From Bifidobacterium sp. ESL0682 (GTDB lineage Bacteria > Actinomycetota > Actinomycetes > Actinomycetales > Bifidobacteriaceae): a stretch of 64,000 bases of DNA. Below the pieces are notes generated by a model. That model did not search any database. It was not told where the DNA came from and worked only from the letters and a program-made list of their open reading frames with translations. The stretch covers positions 1,178,001 through 1,242,000 of the forward strand of contig NZ_CP113942.1 of the NCBI RefSeq assembly GCF_029392815.1, read 5' to 3'. A program made the translations under genes and the position numbers. This document shows, one piece after another, positions 33,035 through 42,269 of the stretch. How positions within the stretch are numbered: position 1 is the first letter of the stretch; the number at the start of each line of letters is the position of its first letter.

Positions 33035-34089
33035 ACCTGCAACAATTGACAAATCTTCGTTTCGCCCCGGCATTAGGCTGGCCGGCCGGCATCGCCATCG
33101 CCACTATCATGTTCGCATTCGCGGTGGCCGTCATCGTGATTCACAAGCGAAATAAAGGCAAAAGCGATGAGACGGTATGGGCCTGTGCACGCCGGTGCGC
33201 CATCTGCGTGCTCATTGCCATTCTTGCGCTGACCCCCTCGACGCTGGCCACGACGACCAGTCGGGCGGTCAATACCACTGATGTCGTCCTTGCCGCTGAT
33301 GTGACCGGCTCCATGGCAGTCAACGATGCACATTACGGTTCACAGACCCCGATGACCCGTCTGGACGCAGCCAGGAAAGCCATCGATGACCTGACCGGCA
33401 TCTACGAGAATTCCAGTTTCGCGGCAGTGCATTTCGGCGCCAGTGCAACACTGGACGTGCCCCTGACCCCTGACGTCGGCGCGATACGGAACTGGGCCAC
33501 CGGTCTCAAGCCCGAGCCTACCGCCGTCTCGGCAGGTTCCACTCTCGACGCCCCCATCGATCCTCTGCTGGTTACGCTCAAATCCATGCGTGCCGCGCAT
33601 CCACAGGACCGCATCGTTCTGTATTACATATCGGATGGAGAACAGACCTCTGCTAAAGCCCGGCGTACTTTCTCTTCGTTGCGTCAATATCTTGACGACG
33701 CCTTCACCATCGGCGTTGGCAGCACCCAGGGCGGGCAGATCCCGGAAATCAAGGCCGGAACCGAGGACTCGTCTTCGGCCGCTACCGCAAATTCCGATGA
33801 TGCTTGGGTGAAAGATCCCGCCACCGGCCAGCCCGGAATATCGAAGATGGACGAGACAAATCTGAAGACAATAGCCGACGAAATGGGCGGCAAAAGTGTC
33901 ATCCTCGATGCCACGCACCGACTCAGCAAACATTCGGTCTCCTCGCTTTCCAGACATTTCAGAACCGTCGAGACACCGAAACGGCGTGAACGCATCATGC
34001 CTGTGGTCTGGCCGTTCTCCATCGCGCTGGCAGCATTGCTGGCTATGGAGATGGCCAGCTGGCTGGCGACCTCAAGGAGGCTGCTGTGA
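33031..34089 (+). CDS. VWA-domain membrane protein (BatB-like)
   Basis: A 352-residue protein starting at 33031, overlapping the previous stop (ATGA). It has two N-terminal helices, a VWA domain with a MIDAS-like DVTGSMAVND (Thr in place of the first Ser), and YISDGEQTS further on. One C-terminal helix follows. It is paralogous in layout to its upstream neighbour and likely sits beside it in the membrane. Confidence 0.88.
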   Translation: MNLQQLTNLRFAPALGWPAGIAIATIMFAFAVAVIVIHKRNKGKSDETVWACARRCAICVLIAILALTPSTLATTTSRAVNTTDVVLAADVTGSMAVNDAHYGSQTPMTRLDAARKAIDDLTGIYENSSFAAVHFGASATLDVPLTPDVGAIRNWATGLKPEPTAVSAGSTLDAPIDPLLVTLKSMRAAHPQDRIVLYYISDGEQTSAKARRTFSSLRQYLDDAFTIGVGSTQGGQIPEIKAGTEDSSSAATANSDDAWVKDPATGQPGISKMDETNLKTIADEMGGKSVILDATHRLSKHSVSSLSRHFRTVETPKRRERIMPVVWPFSIALAALLAMEMASWLATSRRLL

Positions 34090-34753
34090 AGAAGAACAAA
34101 AAGATCACCACTCCTGCTCCCCTGTGGCGCCGACCAAAATGTCCGCGAAGCAGACCGACAGGAAACGCGATATCGGAAGCTCTGCGAGTACAAAAGCCCA
34201 AAGCAAGAAGCGACAAGCCATTGTCTCGTTGCCCGTACGTGTGACGATGGGAGTGGCAGCGGTCATCCTTATCGCCGTCGCCGGGGTGTTGCTGGCCAAT
34301 ATGACGGCAATCGACACCTACAACCAGGCCACCGCGTCACTCAATGCCAGCCTCGAATACGCCAAAAAGCCGAATGCGGATCCCCAGCAGCTCAAGGCGC
34401 AGCTCGATCAGGCCAACGCCCAGTTTGACGAGGCGCGCCGCCTGGGCGCATTGCTGGCGCCCAACACCAAGGAACTCATCAACACCAATAGCGACATCTC
34501 CGACAAAATCACCTCCTCCACCAAACGCAAGATAGCCAAGGCTAACGGGAACGGTTCCGCAGGCAAGGCGAACGGCCAAGGCTCGCAATCATCCAACAAC
34601 GGACAGGACAATGGGCAGAATCAGGGCCTGACCGACGAACAGCGCAAGCAGGTCGAGGACACGCTCAAGGCCAACCAGCCGAATGGTCCGGTCAACGGCG
34701 ACAAAAATGCCCAGACAAAAAACGACACGGATACCAACGTCAAGCCTTGGTGA
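34086..34753 (+). CDS. Last gene of the MoxR cluster: single-span protein with Gly/Asn/Gln-rich tail, one frameshift
   Basis: The GTG at 34086 overlaps the previous stop (GTGA) and has a perfect AAGGAGG upstream, but its frame closes early. One extra C in the C4 run 34119-34122 joins it to the long frame, giving 222 residues. The protein has a Lys-rich N-terminus, one transmembrane helix (about residues 55-77), a helical segment with repeated Ala/Gln/Leu, then a low-complexity tail rich in Asn, Gly, Gln and Lys. MoxR clusters often end with a TPR-type protein; no clear TPR is visible here. Function unknown. Confidence 0.7.
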
Positions 34754-34792
34754 GCTCCGTCACAGACAACGGGTTGCGCTAAGCTCGGGCTT

Positions 34793-36238
34793 ATGCAGCT
34801 GACCCAAATTTCACCGGCAATCGCGTTGACTTCATTGGACGGGCGCTATCACCAGCAAACCGCCCCACTCGTCGAATACTTGAGCGAACCGGCATTGAAC
34901 CGAGAACGAATCACCGTTGAAATCGAATGGATGATTCTTCTGACCAACGGCTACGAGGGCAATGGCAATAAGCCCGTGCTTGATGGTATCAAGCCACTTA
35001 CCGACGCTGAAATCAATTATCTGCGCGACATCCCTGAGCATTTCGACGCCGAAGGTATCGCACGCCATGCGGCCTATGAGGCCAAGACACATCACGACGT
35101 CAAGGCTGTCGAATATTACATCGACGACGAGTTGGACCGCGCATCAAGCGTTCTCGGATCCGACACACAGCTGTCGAATCTCAAGACCTTGGTGCATTTC
35201 GCCTGCACCTCCGAAGACATCAACAATCTGGCCAATGCCCGTTGCATCAAGAAGGCCGTCACGCTGGTCTGGCTGACCAAAGCTCAGGAACTGACCGATT
35301 TCCTTGCATCAAAGGCCGAGGAATTCAAAGACCTGCCCATGCTCGCCTTGACCCACGGCCAACCGGCCACACCGACGACGCTGGGCAAGGAACTGGCGGT
35401 CTTCGTCCACCGCCTGAACCGCCAATTGAATCACATCGAGAACCAGGAATATCTCGGTAAGCTCAATGGGGCGACCGGCACGTTCGGCGCCCATATCATC
35501 GCCTGCCCGAAGGCCGATTGGCTCGCCATCTCACGCGAATTCGTCACCAACCGCATGGGGCTGACCTGGAACCCGCTGACCACCCAGATCGAGAGCCACG
35601 ACTGGCAGGCGGAACTCTATGGCACCATCAGCCACACCAACCGCATCCTGCACAACCTTGCGGTGGATATATGGATGTACATCTCCCGCGGAGTCTTCGC
35701 GCAGGTTCCCGTCAAGGGCGCGACCGGATCGTCGACCATGCCGCACAAGGTCAACCCGATCCGTTTCGAGAACGCCGAAGCGAACCTCGAACTGTCCTGC
35801 TCGTTCCTAGACACGCTTTCCAATACCTTGGTCGAAAGCCGTTGGCAGCGTGATCTGACCGATTCGACGACGCAACGCAATATCGGCGCAGCTCTCGGCT
35901 ATTCGCTGCTCGCCCTGGACAATCTGCTCGGCGGACTCAAATCCATTCACCCCAATTTCGAAGTCATTGCCCGCGAACTCGACGAGAACTGGGAAGTATT
36001 GGGCGAACCCATCCAGACGGCCATGCGCGCCCAGGAATTCGCCGGACGCCAAGGCATGGAACGTCCATATGAGAAAGTCAAGGAGCTCATGCGCGGCAAA
36101 AGCATTTCCAAGGCCGACATCGAAACATTCATCGATTCCCTCGACTTCGACGAGGAGACGGCTGCCCGTCTGAAAGCACTCACCCCAGAGACCTATACCG
36201 GTCTCGCCGCACAACTGGTGGATTTCGACAAGCAATGA
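34793..36238 (+). CDS. purB: Adenylosuccinate lyase
   Basis: A 481-residue enzyme of purine biosynthesis acting twice (SAICAR to AICAR, and adenylosuccinate to AMP). It is of the longer E. coli-like type: SPAIALTSLDGRYHQQTAPL at the N-terminus, the TSEDINNLANA catalytic loop, HGQPATPTTLGKE, and the fumarase/aspartase signature GSSTMPHKVNPIRFENAEA. The start ATG lies 39 nt after the MoxR cluster with no strong ribosome site; a TAAGCT box 7 nt upstream raises the possibility of leaderless expression. It overlaps the next gene by 4 bp. Confidence 0.96.
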   Translation: MQLTQISPAIALTSLDGRYHQQTAPLVEYLSEPALNRERITVEIEWMILLTNGYEGNGNKPVLDGIKPLTDAEINYLRDIPEHFDAEGIARHAAYEAKTHHDVKAVEYYIDDELDRASSVLGSDTQLSNLKTLVHFACTSEDINNLANARCIKKAVTLVWLTKAQELTDFLASKAEEFKDLPMLALTHGQPATPTTLGKELAVFVHRLNRQLNHIENQEYLGKLNGATGTFGAHIIACPKADWLAISREFVTNRMGLTWNPLTTQIESHDWQAELYGTISHTNRILHNLAVDIWMYISRGVFAQVPVKGATGSSTMPHKVNPIRFENAEANLELSCSFLDTLSNTLVESRWQRDLTDSTTQRNIGAALGYSLLALDNLLGGLKSIHPNFEVIARELDENWEVLGEPIQTAMRAQEFAGRQGMERPYEKVKELMRGKSISKADIETFIDSLDFDEETAARLKALTPETYTGLAAQLVDFDKQ

Positions 36239-38772
36239 CCAACGAGATGTTTGCAACTTCTTCGGCCGACGAGCCGACCGCTGCTGTGACCTTGACATCA
36301 GACGAACCCAAACTGGTTGCCGATGCTGAAACGAATACGTCGACACCAAGCCAGACGCCAAAGCGTCGTCAACCGGCAGACATCGAAGATGTCGCCCCGC
36401 AGCGCACGCACAACGCCAACGATCTGCTCCATGCTGTCGGAGCTCTGATTATTGCCGTCATCGTCATCGTGTTCGCCACCTATATGAAGGGCATCACCCG
36501 TGGCGTGGAATACGACGCCAAGACGGCCGGGCAGGCCTTGACATGGCTGATGGATCTTCCGGTTTCGGTGCTTCAGCAGTTCCTGAGCTTTGTCATCATC
36601 ATCAGCGTGCTGGTGCATCTGCTCATCAACCGAGAATGGCTGCAATCGGCGGTTTCGGTGGTGGCCCTGTTTTGCGGCTATGCACTTATTCTGGGTCTTT
36701 CGTTTGTACTGGCGCATCTGGGCGTCCCCGCATTACTGGCCGCCCTGCGTTCCAGCGAAGGGGCGGGACCGGCGATGCTGCCCGATTTCTATGCGGGCAT
36801 CGGCGCCTTCCTCACCGTTGCGGGGCCGAAACGTTCCCGTTCATCGGTGAAATGGAGCTGGAATACCCTGCTGGTGGCAGCGGCCGTGTTCGTCATCGTC
36901 TCCTGGCACTCCGTGGCCGGAGTTATCGTCTCCTTCGCCGTCGGACGCATCATCGGCCTCGTTCTTCGTTTTGCCATGGGCACACGAACCCAAGGGCTTT
37001 GGGGCACGGGCGTAGTCCAAGCCGTACACAGCATCGGACTGGACATCACCGAGCTGCATCGTCGCATGGACGCCGACAACGAGCCGGGCGTACTCAAGAC
37101 CAGGCTTGACGACGATCTCATCGAAAACTCCCGCATCTATGATGCACGCGACGGACAGAGCCGACGCTATATCATCTCCGTACTGGATTCACTGCCCCAT
37201 GCGGCCGGCTACCTGAACCAGATATGGCAAGGCTTGCGCTTCACCGGGGTCACCATGCGCCGGGATCGTTCGGCCAGCGATGCCATCCATCATCATCTTG
37301 ACATGCTTCTGGGACTGAAATCTTGCGGTCTTACCACGCCAAGCCCCTACGGAGTGGCGGACAGCGAGGAATCGTCGGTGTTGGTGTTCAACGTCACCGA
37401 CACCTTGAACGCCAGCAGCCCTGAAAACCTCGACGAAAGCACCATGGCCGGCTATATGGACTATCTTGCCCAGGCGAACAACCGCGGCTACACCCATCGG
37501 CGCATCACCCCCGACACCCTGGCGCTGATCGACGGTCAACCCGCCATCATCGGCTGGCAGAACGGCGACTACGCCAGCGGCAACACCAACGTGGCCATGG
37601 ACAAGGTCCAGCTGCTGATGCTCCTGTGCACGCTCACCAGCCCGGAACTCGCCATCAATACAGCGCTGAAGACGTGGGGACGCGAAACACTGGTTTCTCT
37701 GGCCCCATTCGTGCAGAAGGTCGCCATCCCCTCGGCCACCCGCAGTCTGCCGGGATGGGACAAGCAGATCATCGGCGACGTGCGTGACCGACTCAACGCG
37801 CTGGCACCCCACGAAGAGGTCGAGACCACCGAACCGGTGACATTGGCCCGTTTCAATGTCAAATCGTTTGTTTCCATTACCCTGCTCATTATCGCCGTTG
37901 CCGTCATCTTCACCCAGTTGCGCCCCAACGAAGTCATCGACGCAGTAAAGAACGCGAACATTGGCTGGGCCTTGGCATGTCTGCTCTTCTCGATGCTCGC
38001 CTGGGCCGGCTCGGCCATCACCTTGGGCGCGTTCATGGACGACGGCAAACGCCATGGGTTCGACCTGTTCTGTTCACAGGCAGCTTCTGGCTTCACGGCT
38101 GTCTCCATGCCTGCAGGCGTGGGACCGGCTTTCGTCAACCTCCAGTTCCTGCGCAAGAACGGCTACAAGAACACAGCGGCCACCGCCATCATGAGCGTGA
38201 CGTGGGCCGTGCAGGGAGTGACGACAGTCGTGCTGCTCCTGCTTATGGGCCTGTTCACTGGACGCAACATGTTCTCCGGAATGGTGCCCACCAACACATT
38301 GGTCGTTGTCATCGGCGCCATCGTGCTCGTGCTGTGCCTGTGCATGGCCATCCCGCCGTTGCGCCGCCTGCTCGTCGACAAATACCTGCCGCTACTACGT
38401 TCTTACGCGCAACAGTTGGTTCAGGTCTTGGCCCAGCCCACCAAACTCGTCGGCGGTGTCATCGGCGCTATCCTCCTCAACATCGCCACCGGCCTTGGCT
38501 TCTGGGTGGCGTTGAAGGCGTTCGGCACGACTTCGAACCCGTTGGAGACCACTTTTGTCTTCCTGCTGGCCAATACGCTGGGTAGCGCGATGCCCACTCC
38601 CGGCGGCTTGGGTGCAGTCGAAGCTGCATTGACCTTCGCGTTCACTTCCATCGGCGTACCCCCGGCAGTCGCCTTGAGCGCCACACTGCTGTATCGCGTC
38701 GGATTCTATTGGCTGCGCATCCCCATCGGTGCACTGGCCATGAAATGGCTCGACAAGCGCAATCTCCTCTGA
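36235..38772 (+). CDS. LPG-synthase-TM/flippase-like membrane protein with central degenerate kinase-like domain
   Basis: An 845-residue protein. A polar N-terminus precedes about five helices (residues 60-245). A soluble region follows (about 265-520), then about seven to eight helices (545-840) with the LPG_synthase_TM (YbhN/TIGR00374) pattern MPTPGGLGAVEAALTFAF. The soluble region resembles a protein or APH-type kinase lobe, but the catalytic loop reads THRRITPDT (420-428) where HRD-x-K-P-x-N is expected. The DFG position is GWQ (440-442), so it is likely inactive. Related actinobacterial proteins are known without a settled function; lipid or polyprenyl-sugar transport is a reasonable guess. 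Coupled to purB by a 4-bp overlap. Confidence 0.8.
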   Translation: MTNEMFATSSADEPTAAVTLTSDEPKLVADAETNTSTPSQTPKRRQPADIEDVAPQRTHNANDLLHAVGALIIAVIVIVFATYMKGITRGVEYDAKTAGQALTWLMDLPVSVLQQFLSFVIIISVLVHLLINREWLQSAVSVVALFCGYALILGLSFVLAHLGVPALLAALRSSEGAGPAMLPDFYAGIGAFLTVAGPKRSRSSVKWSWNTLLVAAAVFVIVSWHSVAGVIVSFAVGRIIGLVLRFAMGTRTQGLWGTGVVQAVHSIGLDITELHRRMDADNEPGVLKTRLDDDLIENSRIYDARDGQSRRYIISVLDSLPHAAGYLNQIWQGLRFTGVTMRRDRSASDAIHHHLDMLLGLKSCGLTTPSPYGVADSEESSVLVFNVTDTLNASSPENLDESTMAGYMDYLAQANNRGYTHRRITPDTLALIDGQPAIIGWQNGDYASGNTNVAMDKVQLLMLLCTLTSPELAINTALKTWGRETLVSLAPFVQKVAIPSATRSLPGWDKQIIGDVRDRLNALAPHEEVETTEPVTLARFNVKSFVSITLLIIAVAVIFTQLRPNEVIDAVKNANIGWALACLLFSMLAWAGSAITLGAFMDDGKRHGFDLFCSQAASGFTAVSMPAGVGPAFVNLQFLRKNGYKNTAATAIMSVTWAVQGVTTVVLLLLMGLFTGRNMFSGMVPTNTLVVVIGAIVLVLCLCMAIPPLRRLLVDKYLPLLRSYAQQLVQVLAQPTKLVGGVIGAILLNIATGLGFWVALKAFGTTSNPLETTFVFLLANTLGSAMPTPGGLGAVEAALTFAFTSIGVPPAVALSATLLYRVGFYWLRIPIGALAMKWLDKRNLL

Positions 38773-38796
38773 CAGTCCAAATGTATCTAGACATTC

Positions 38797-38830
38797 AATG
38801 AACCGATGACACCCTAGTCATCGGTTCATT
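38797..38830 (+). terminator. Terminator after the LPG-synthase-like gene
   Basis: Perfect 14-bp arms (38797-38810 and 38817-38830) with a 6-nt loop, 24 nt after the stop; the U-tract is weak. Confidence 0.7.
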
Positions 38831-38954
38831 CATATCAATATTTGCGTCAAGAAATGGGCTAAACATTCCATTGGACGGTCATAACGCAAAAATAAGCCCT
38901 CAATCGGGTCAAATCTTTACAAATCAAAGAAAAATCCCTATAAATTGGCGGTAT

Positions 38955-38984
38955 TTGGTCAGAGTTTGAGTTAAACTGTATAAC
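38955..38984 (+). promoter_or_regulatory. Putative hup promoter
   Basis: TTGGTC (38955-38960) and TATAAC (38979-38984) are 18 bp apart in an AT-rich stretch upstream of hup. A small hairpin GGCTTTC/GAAAGCC (38993-39015) would lie in the leader. Confidence 0.5.
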
Positions 38985-39036
38985 TGAAACGTGGCTTTCA
39001 CCAAACAGGAAAGCCCCTAATCACAAAGGATTCTTC

Positions 39037-39321
39037 ATGGCATACAACAAGTCTGATCTCGTTTCGAAGATTGCACAGAAGTCCAACCTGACCAAGGCCC
39101 AGGCCGAAGCTGCCGTCAACGCCTTCCAGGATGTGTTCGTCGAGGCAATGCAGTCCGGTGAAGGCCTGAAGCTGACCGGTCTCTTCTCCGCTGAGCGCGT
39201 TCGTCGTGCTGCTCGCACCGGCCGCAACCCGCGCACCGGCGAAACGATCAAGATCCCGGCATCCTATGGTGTCCGCATCTCCGCTGGCAGCCTCCTCAAG
39301 AAGGCCGTTGCCTCCAAGTGA
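39037..39321 (+). CDS. hup: DNA-binding protein HU
   Basis: A 94-residue nucleoid protein. The HU/IHF signature region around RAARTGRNPRTGETIKIPA (about residues 55-73) contains the DNA-contacting beta arm. No Lys-rich mycobacterial-type tail is present. AAAGGA is upstream and an independent terminator follows, so the gene is monocistronic. Probably highly expressed, given its strong promoter context. Confidence 0.97.
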   Translation: MAYNKSDLVSKIAQKSNLTKAQAEAAVNAFQDVFVEAMQSGEGLKLTGLFSAERVRRAARTGRNPRTGETIKIPASYGVRISAGSLLKKAVASK

Positions 39322-39350
39322 GTTAAACAGCAGGTCTTGTGATCTGTATG

Positions 39351-39382
39351 CCTCCGGTCGTCAATACGATCGGAGGTTTTTT
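39351..39382 (+). terminator. Terminator of hup
   Basis: Arms CCTCCGGTCGT / ACGATCGGAGG (one G-T wobble) with a 10-nt central part, followed by TTTTTT. Confidence 0.9.
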
Positions 39383-39457
39383 CATGGCTTTGAAGGATAT
39401 AAAGCCTGCAGGATACTATAGAAGCGGCAAAAGAATCAGGCAGGTAGGCAGGCGAAT

Positions 39458-40312
39458 ATGACGACGAATCCACGCGCGCTCGCGCTGAAAGTGGCCCAGG
39501 TGACGCAGGATGCAGGAAAATACGCCCTGCACGACCAGATCAACCCCCAAGATTTCGATACCTTAGAGATTCCCACCACCAGCCAAAGGGTCGGCAGCAG
39601 CATCGACAAAAAACTCACCGACTTCATCGAGAACCGTCTCAACTATCTGGAGCCTTATAACGGCATGTGGCGCGACAGGCCTGACGATGCGAAGCCCGGC
39701 GACAAGTTCTGGTGTGTTGGCCCCATCGACGGCGCCATCAACTTCCGGCGCAACATGAGTGAATGGGCCATCACCGTTTCGCTTTTCGAATTCAACGAGG
39801 AAGGCTCTGCGCAGCCGATTCTGGGTGTGGTGCATGCCCCGGCGCTCGGCCTGACCTATCTGGCCGCCGAAGGACAAGGCGCCATCCGCATCCGCCGCAC
39901 ACCGATCGGCGAAAAACGTGGCAAGGTCATCCCCTCCACCATCAGCAGCCTTACCGGTTCGGTGGTGAGTTTCGGCATGTCTCATGTAACGGAGGAATCC
40001 GAACGTGCCTTCCATGTCTTGAGCGACATCGCCGGCAAGCCTGCCGACGTCAAGCGCATTGGCCCTGTCTCCCTCGATCTGTGCAAGGTGGCTGATGGCA
40101 CGTACGACGCGTATTTCGAGCCTCACCTGCATCGTTGGGACATCCCCGCAGTCTCGGCAGGCACTGTCGTCGTACGGGCTCAAGGCAAGGTGAGCCGTTG
40201 GAACGGCAATCCGATTCACTGGCGAAGCGAAAACGATGTGGTGGCCACCAACGGGCTCATCGACAAGGAACTCGAGCCTTATCTGGTCGATCTGGCCTAT
40301 CCCTTCAAGTGA
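39458..40312 (+). CDS. Inositol-monophosphatase-family protein with altered metal site
   Basis: A 284-residue protein starting at 39458 after AGGCAGG. The family core motif normally reads DPxDGTxNF; here it is VGPIDGAINF with Gly at residue 88 where the first metal-binding Asp belongs. D91 remains. The upstream GEE glutamate motif is also not recognisable (LNYLEPYNGMW). The C-terminal WDIPAV motif keeps D228. It may be a phosphatase with a changed metal site or a non-catalytic family member. It lies between hup and pup, 60 nt upstream of pup on the same strand, and could be co-transcribed with the pupylation genes. Confidence 0.8.
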   Translation: MTTNPRALALKVAQVTQDAGKYALHDQINPQDFDTLEIPTTSQRVGSSIDKKLTDFIENRLNYLEPYNGMWRDRPDDAKPGDKFWCVGPIDGAINFRRNMSEWAITVSLFEFNEEGSAQPILGVVHAPALGLTYLAAEGQGAIRIRRTPIGEKRGKVIPSTISSLTGSVVSFGMSHVTEESERAFHVLSDIAGKPADVKRIGPVSLDLCKVADGTYDAYFEPHLHRWDIPAVSAGTVVVRAQGKVSRWNGNPIHWRSENDVVATNGLIDKELEPYLVDLAYPFK

Positions 40313-40372
40313 GCACCATCGCCAACAGCGAGAACGAACGTTCATTTCAGTTTTCTTATGTCAAGGAGCGAC

Positions 40373-40564
40373 ATGGCACAGCAAATGAAGAAGCAGCAAC
40401 AATCGGCCGAGTCCGACAACGAGATCCAGGAGCAAGTCAAGAAGACCGGCAACGTGCAGGAACAAAGCGATGCACTGGACGCGGTACTTGATGACATCTC
40501 CTCAGTTCTGGAGACCGATGCGGAGCAATATGTCTCAAGCTTCGTGCAAAAAGGCGGCGAGTGA
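40373..40564 (+). CDS. pup: Prokaryotic ubiquitin-like protein Pup
   Basis: A 63-residue, Gln/Glu/Asp/Lys-rich disordered protein with a helical middle ([20 protein letters not shown]) and the C-terminus FVQKGGE. Ending in Glu, it should be ready for ligation by PafA without deamidation of a C-terminal Gln by Dop. The start at 40373 (MAQQMKKQ) has AAGGAG upstream; an in-frame ATG five codons earlier is less likely. Its stop overlaps the pafA start by one base. Confidence 0.96.
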   Translation: MAQQMKKQQQSAESDNEIQEQVKKTGNVQEQSDALDAVLDDISSVLETDAEQYVSSFVQKGGE

Positions 40565-42084
40565 TGCCACAGCTGCGAGACAGCAGCAATCAGGGACCCG
40601 GCAACCGCACACAACGTTCTGCCGAATATGATTCATACGCCCGCATTTTCGGCATTGAAACGGAATACGGTGTATCGGTGACCGGAGCCAATCAACCCTG
40701 CGACCCAGGGCAGGTCGCGATGATGATGTTCGCACCAATCCTCTCACGCTCACGCTCGACCAACACGTATCTGGAGAACGGCTCTCGCCTCTATCTTGAC
40801 GTCGGCTCGCACCCGGAATATGCCACCGCCGAAGCCCGCGACCCCTCTCAGGCACTGGTGCAAGACCTGGCTGGCGAGGAAATCATGCGTCGACTCGTCA
40901 AGGGCGCTCAGGCACGGCTGCGCAAGACACATGGCGAACATGCCACCATTCATCTGTTCAAGAACAACGTCGACTCGGCCGGCCACTCGTTCGGCTGCCA
41001 TGAGAACTATCTGGTGCGTCGCTATGTCTCGTTGCCCGTCATCAAGCAGCAGCTGCTGCCGTTCCTCGTGACCCGGCAACTCTTCACCGGTGCCGGACGC
41101 GTGAGCGACAACGGTTTCGAGATCACGCAACGCGCGGCGTTCCTTGACGAAGGTGTTTCCTCGTCCACCACACGTTCCAGACCAATGGTCAACACCCGCG
41201 ACGAGCCGCACGCAGACCCGGACGAATTCCGTCGGCTTCACGTCATCATCGGCGATTCGAACCGCTCGCAGTGGGCCACATTTATGAAGCTGGCCACCAC
41301 GCATTTGGTGCTTTGCGTCATCGAGGATGCTGCGTGCAGGGGCGTATCCTCAGGATTGGAAGCCTGTGGTCTCACCGACCCCAGCGCCTCCAATCAGGCG
41401 ATGAGCGCCGACCTGAGTTGCCATCAAGCCACCATGCAAATGGAAGACATCGAAGCATTCCGGGCGGCGCAGCAAAAGTTTGGAACCCAGATAGTCGGCA
41501 ATGCCGATAGCACCGGCAAGGTCACCGCACTGGAAATCCAATACCTTTACTGGCATATCGTTTCCCGATTCGTTGAATACCATGGTGATGAACTCGAAAA
41601 CTCGTTACCGCACACCAGCTGCAAGGACATTCTCAACGAATGGAAACGAACGCTTGATGCGCTGTCGGAAGGCGACTTCGCTTCGTTGAGCAACCGCGTC
41701 GATTGGGTGGCGAAATATCAGCTGCTCACGCAAATGGAACGTCGCAACCCTGCACTTTCGCCGGTCCAAGCGCAGGAAATCGACCTGAATTACCATGACA
41801 TCGCCAACGGAACCATTTATCCATCGCTGCTGAAGCATGGGCTGATGGAAACATTGGTTGACGACGATGCTGTGGAACATGCGTTGGGGAATCCGCCGAC
41901 GGATACGCGCGCAGCCTTACGTGGAGCGTTCATTCACCAGGCTTTGCACAGTGGAGCCGCTTTCAGCTGCGATTGGACGCATCTGAAGACAACCACCCCG
42001 ATCCGCTGCGAAGCCACGCTCATCGATCCGTTTGCATCTAAGCCCGATTCGGATTATGAACAACTGATGAATAGTTTGAGATAA
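40564..42084 (+). CDS. pafA: Pup-protein ligase PafA
   Basis: A 506-residue carboxylate-amine/ammonia ligase-like enzyme that attaches Pup's C-terminal Glu to substrate lysines. It shows GIETEYG (ATP/Mg site), RLYLDVGSHPEYAT with the conserved Asp, KNNVDSAGHSFGCHENYL, LPFLVTRQLFTGAGRV and SSTTRSRPMVNTRDEPH. These features, especially LDVGSHPEYAT and TTRSRP, separate PafA from Dop. ATG at 40564; a GTG directly upstream is possible. Coupled to pup. Length is similar to other PafA proteins. Confidence 0.95.
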   Translation: MPQLRDSSNQGPGNRTQRSAEYDSYARIFGIETEYGVSVTGANQPCDPGQVAMMMFAPILSRSRSTNTYLENGSRLYLDVGSHPEYATAEARDPSQALVQDLAGEEIMRRLVKGAQARLRKTHGEHATIHLFKNNVDSAGHSFGCHENYLVRRYVSLPVIKQQLLPFLVTRQLFTGAGRVSDNGFEITQRAAFLDEGVSSSTTRSRPMVNTRDEPHADPDEFRRLHVIIGDSNRSQWATFMKLATTHLVLCVIEDAACRGVSSGLEACGLTDPSASNQAMSADLSCHQATMQMEDIEAFRAAQQKFGTQIVGNADSTGKVTALEIQYLYWHIVSRFVEYHGDELENSLPHTSCKDILNEWKRTLDALSEGDFASLSNRVDWVAKYQLLTQMERRNPALSPVQAQEIDLNYHDIANGTIYPSLLKHGLMETLVDDDAVEHALGNPPTDTRAALRGAFIHQALHSGAAFSCDWTHLKTTTPIRCEATLIDPFASKPDSDYEQLMNSLR

Positions 42085-42132
42085 ATTTCATCAGCTAATT
42101 GCTTTATTTTTACGTTTCTTCCCAGCGTTGTC

Positions 42133-42221
42133 GTGGAGGGGAGGGATATACAATATTTCGACACCCTCCAGGCCGGTAGGCCAAGCTTTATGTCTCAACA
42201 TCGCATATCCCTCCCCTCCAC
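42133..42221. repeat. Long perfect inverted repeat between convergent pafA and dop
   Basis: 17-bp perfect arms GTGGAGGGGAGGGATAT (42133-42149) and its complement (42205-42221) enclose 55 nt that contain a smaller GGCC-GGTA-GGCC hairpin. TTTGTTTTT follows on the plus strand. It may be a bidirectional terminator or a structured RNA. Nothing else occupies the 185-nt gap. Confidence 0.85.
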
Positions 42222-42269
42222 TCACTTTGTTTTTATGGCTTGCGCTACTACGATTTTTACGCAATCAGT

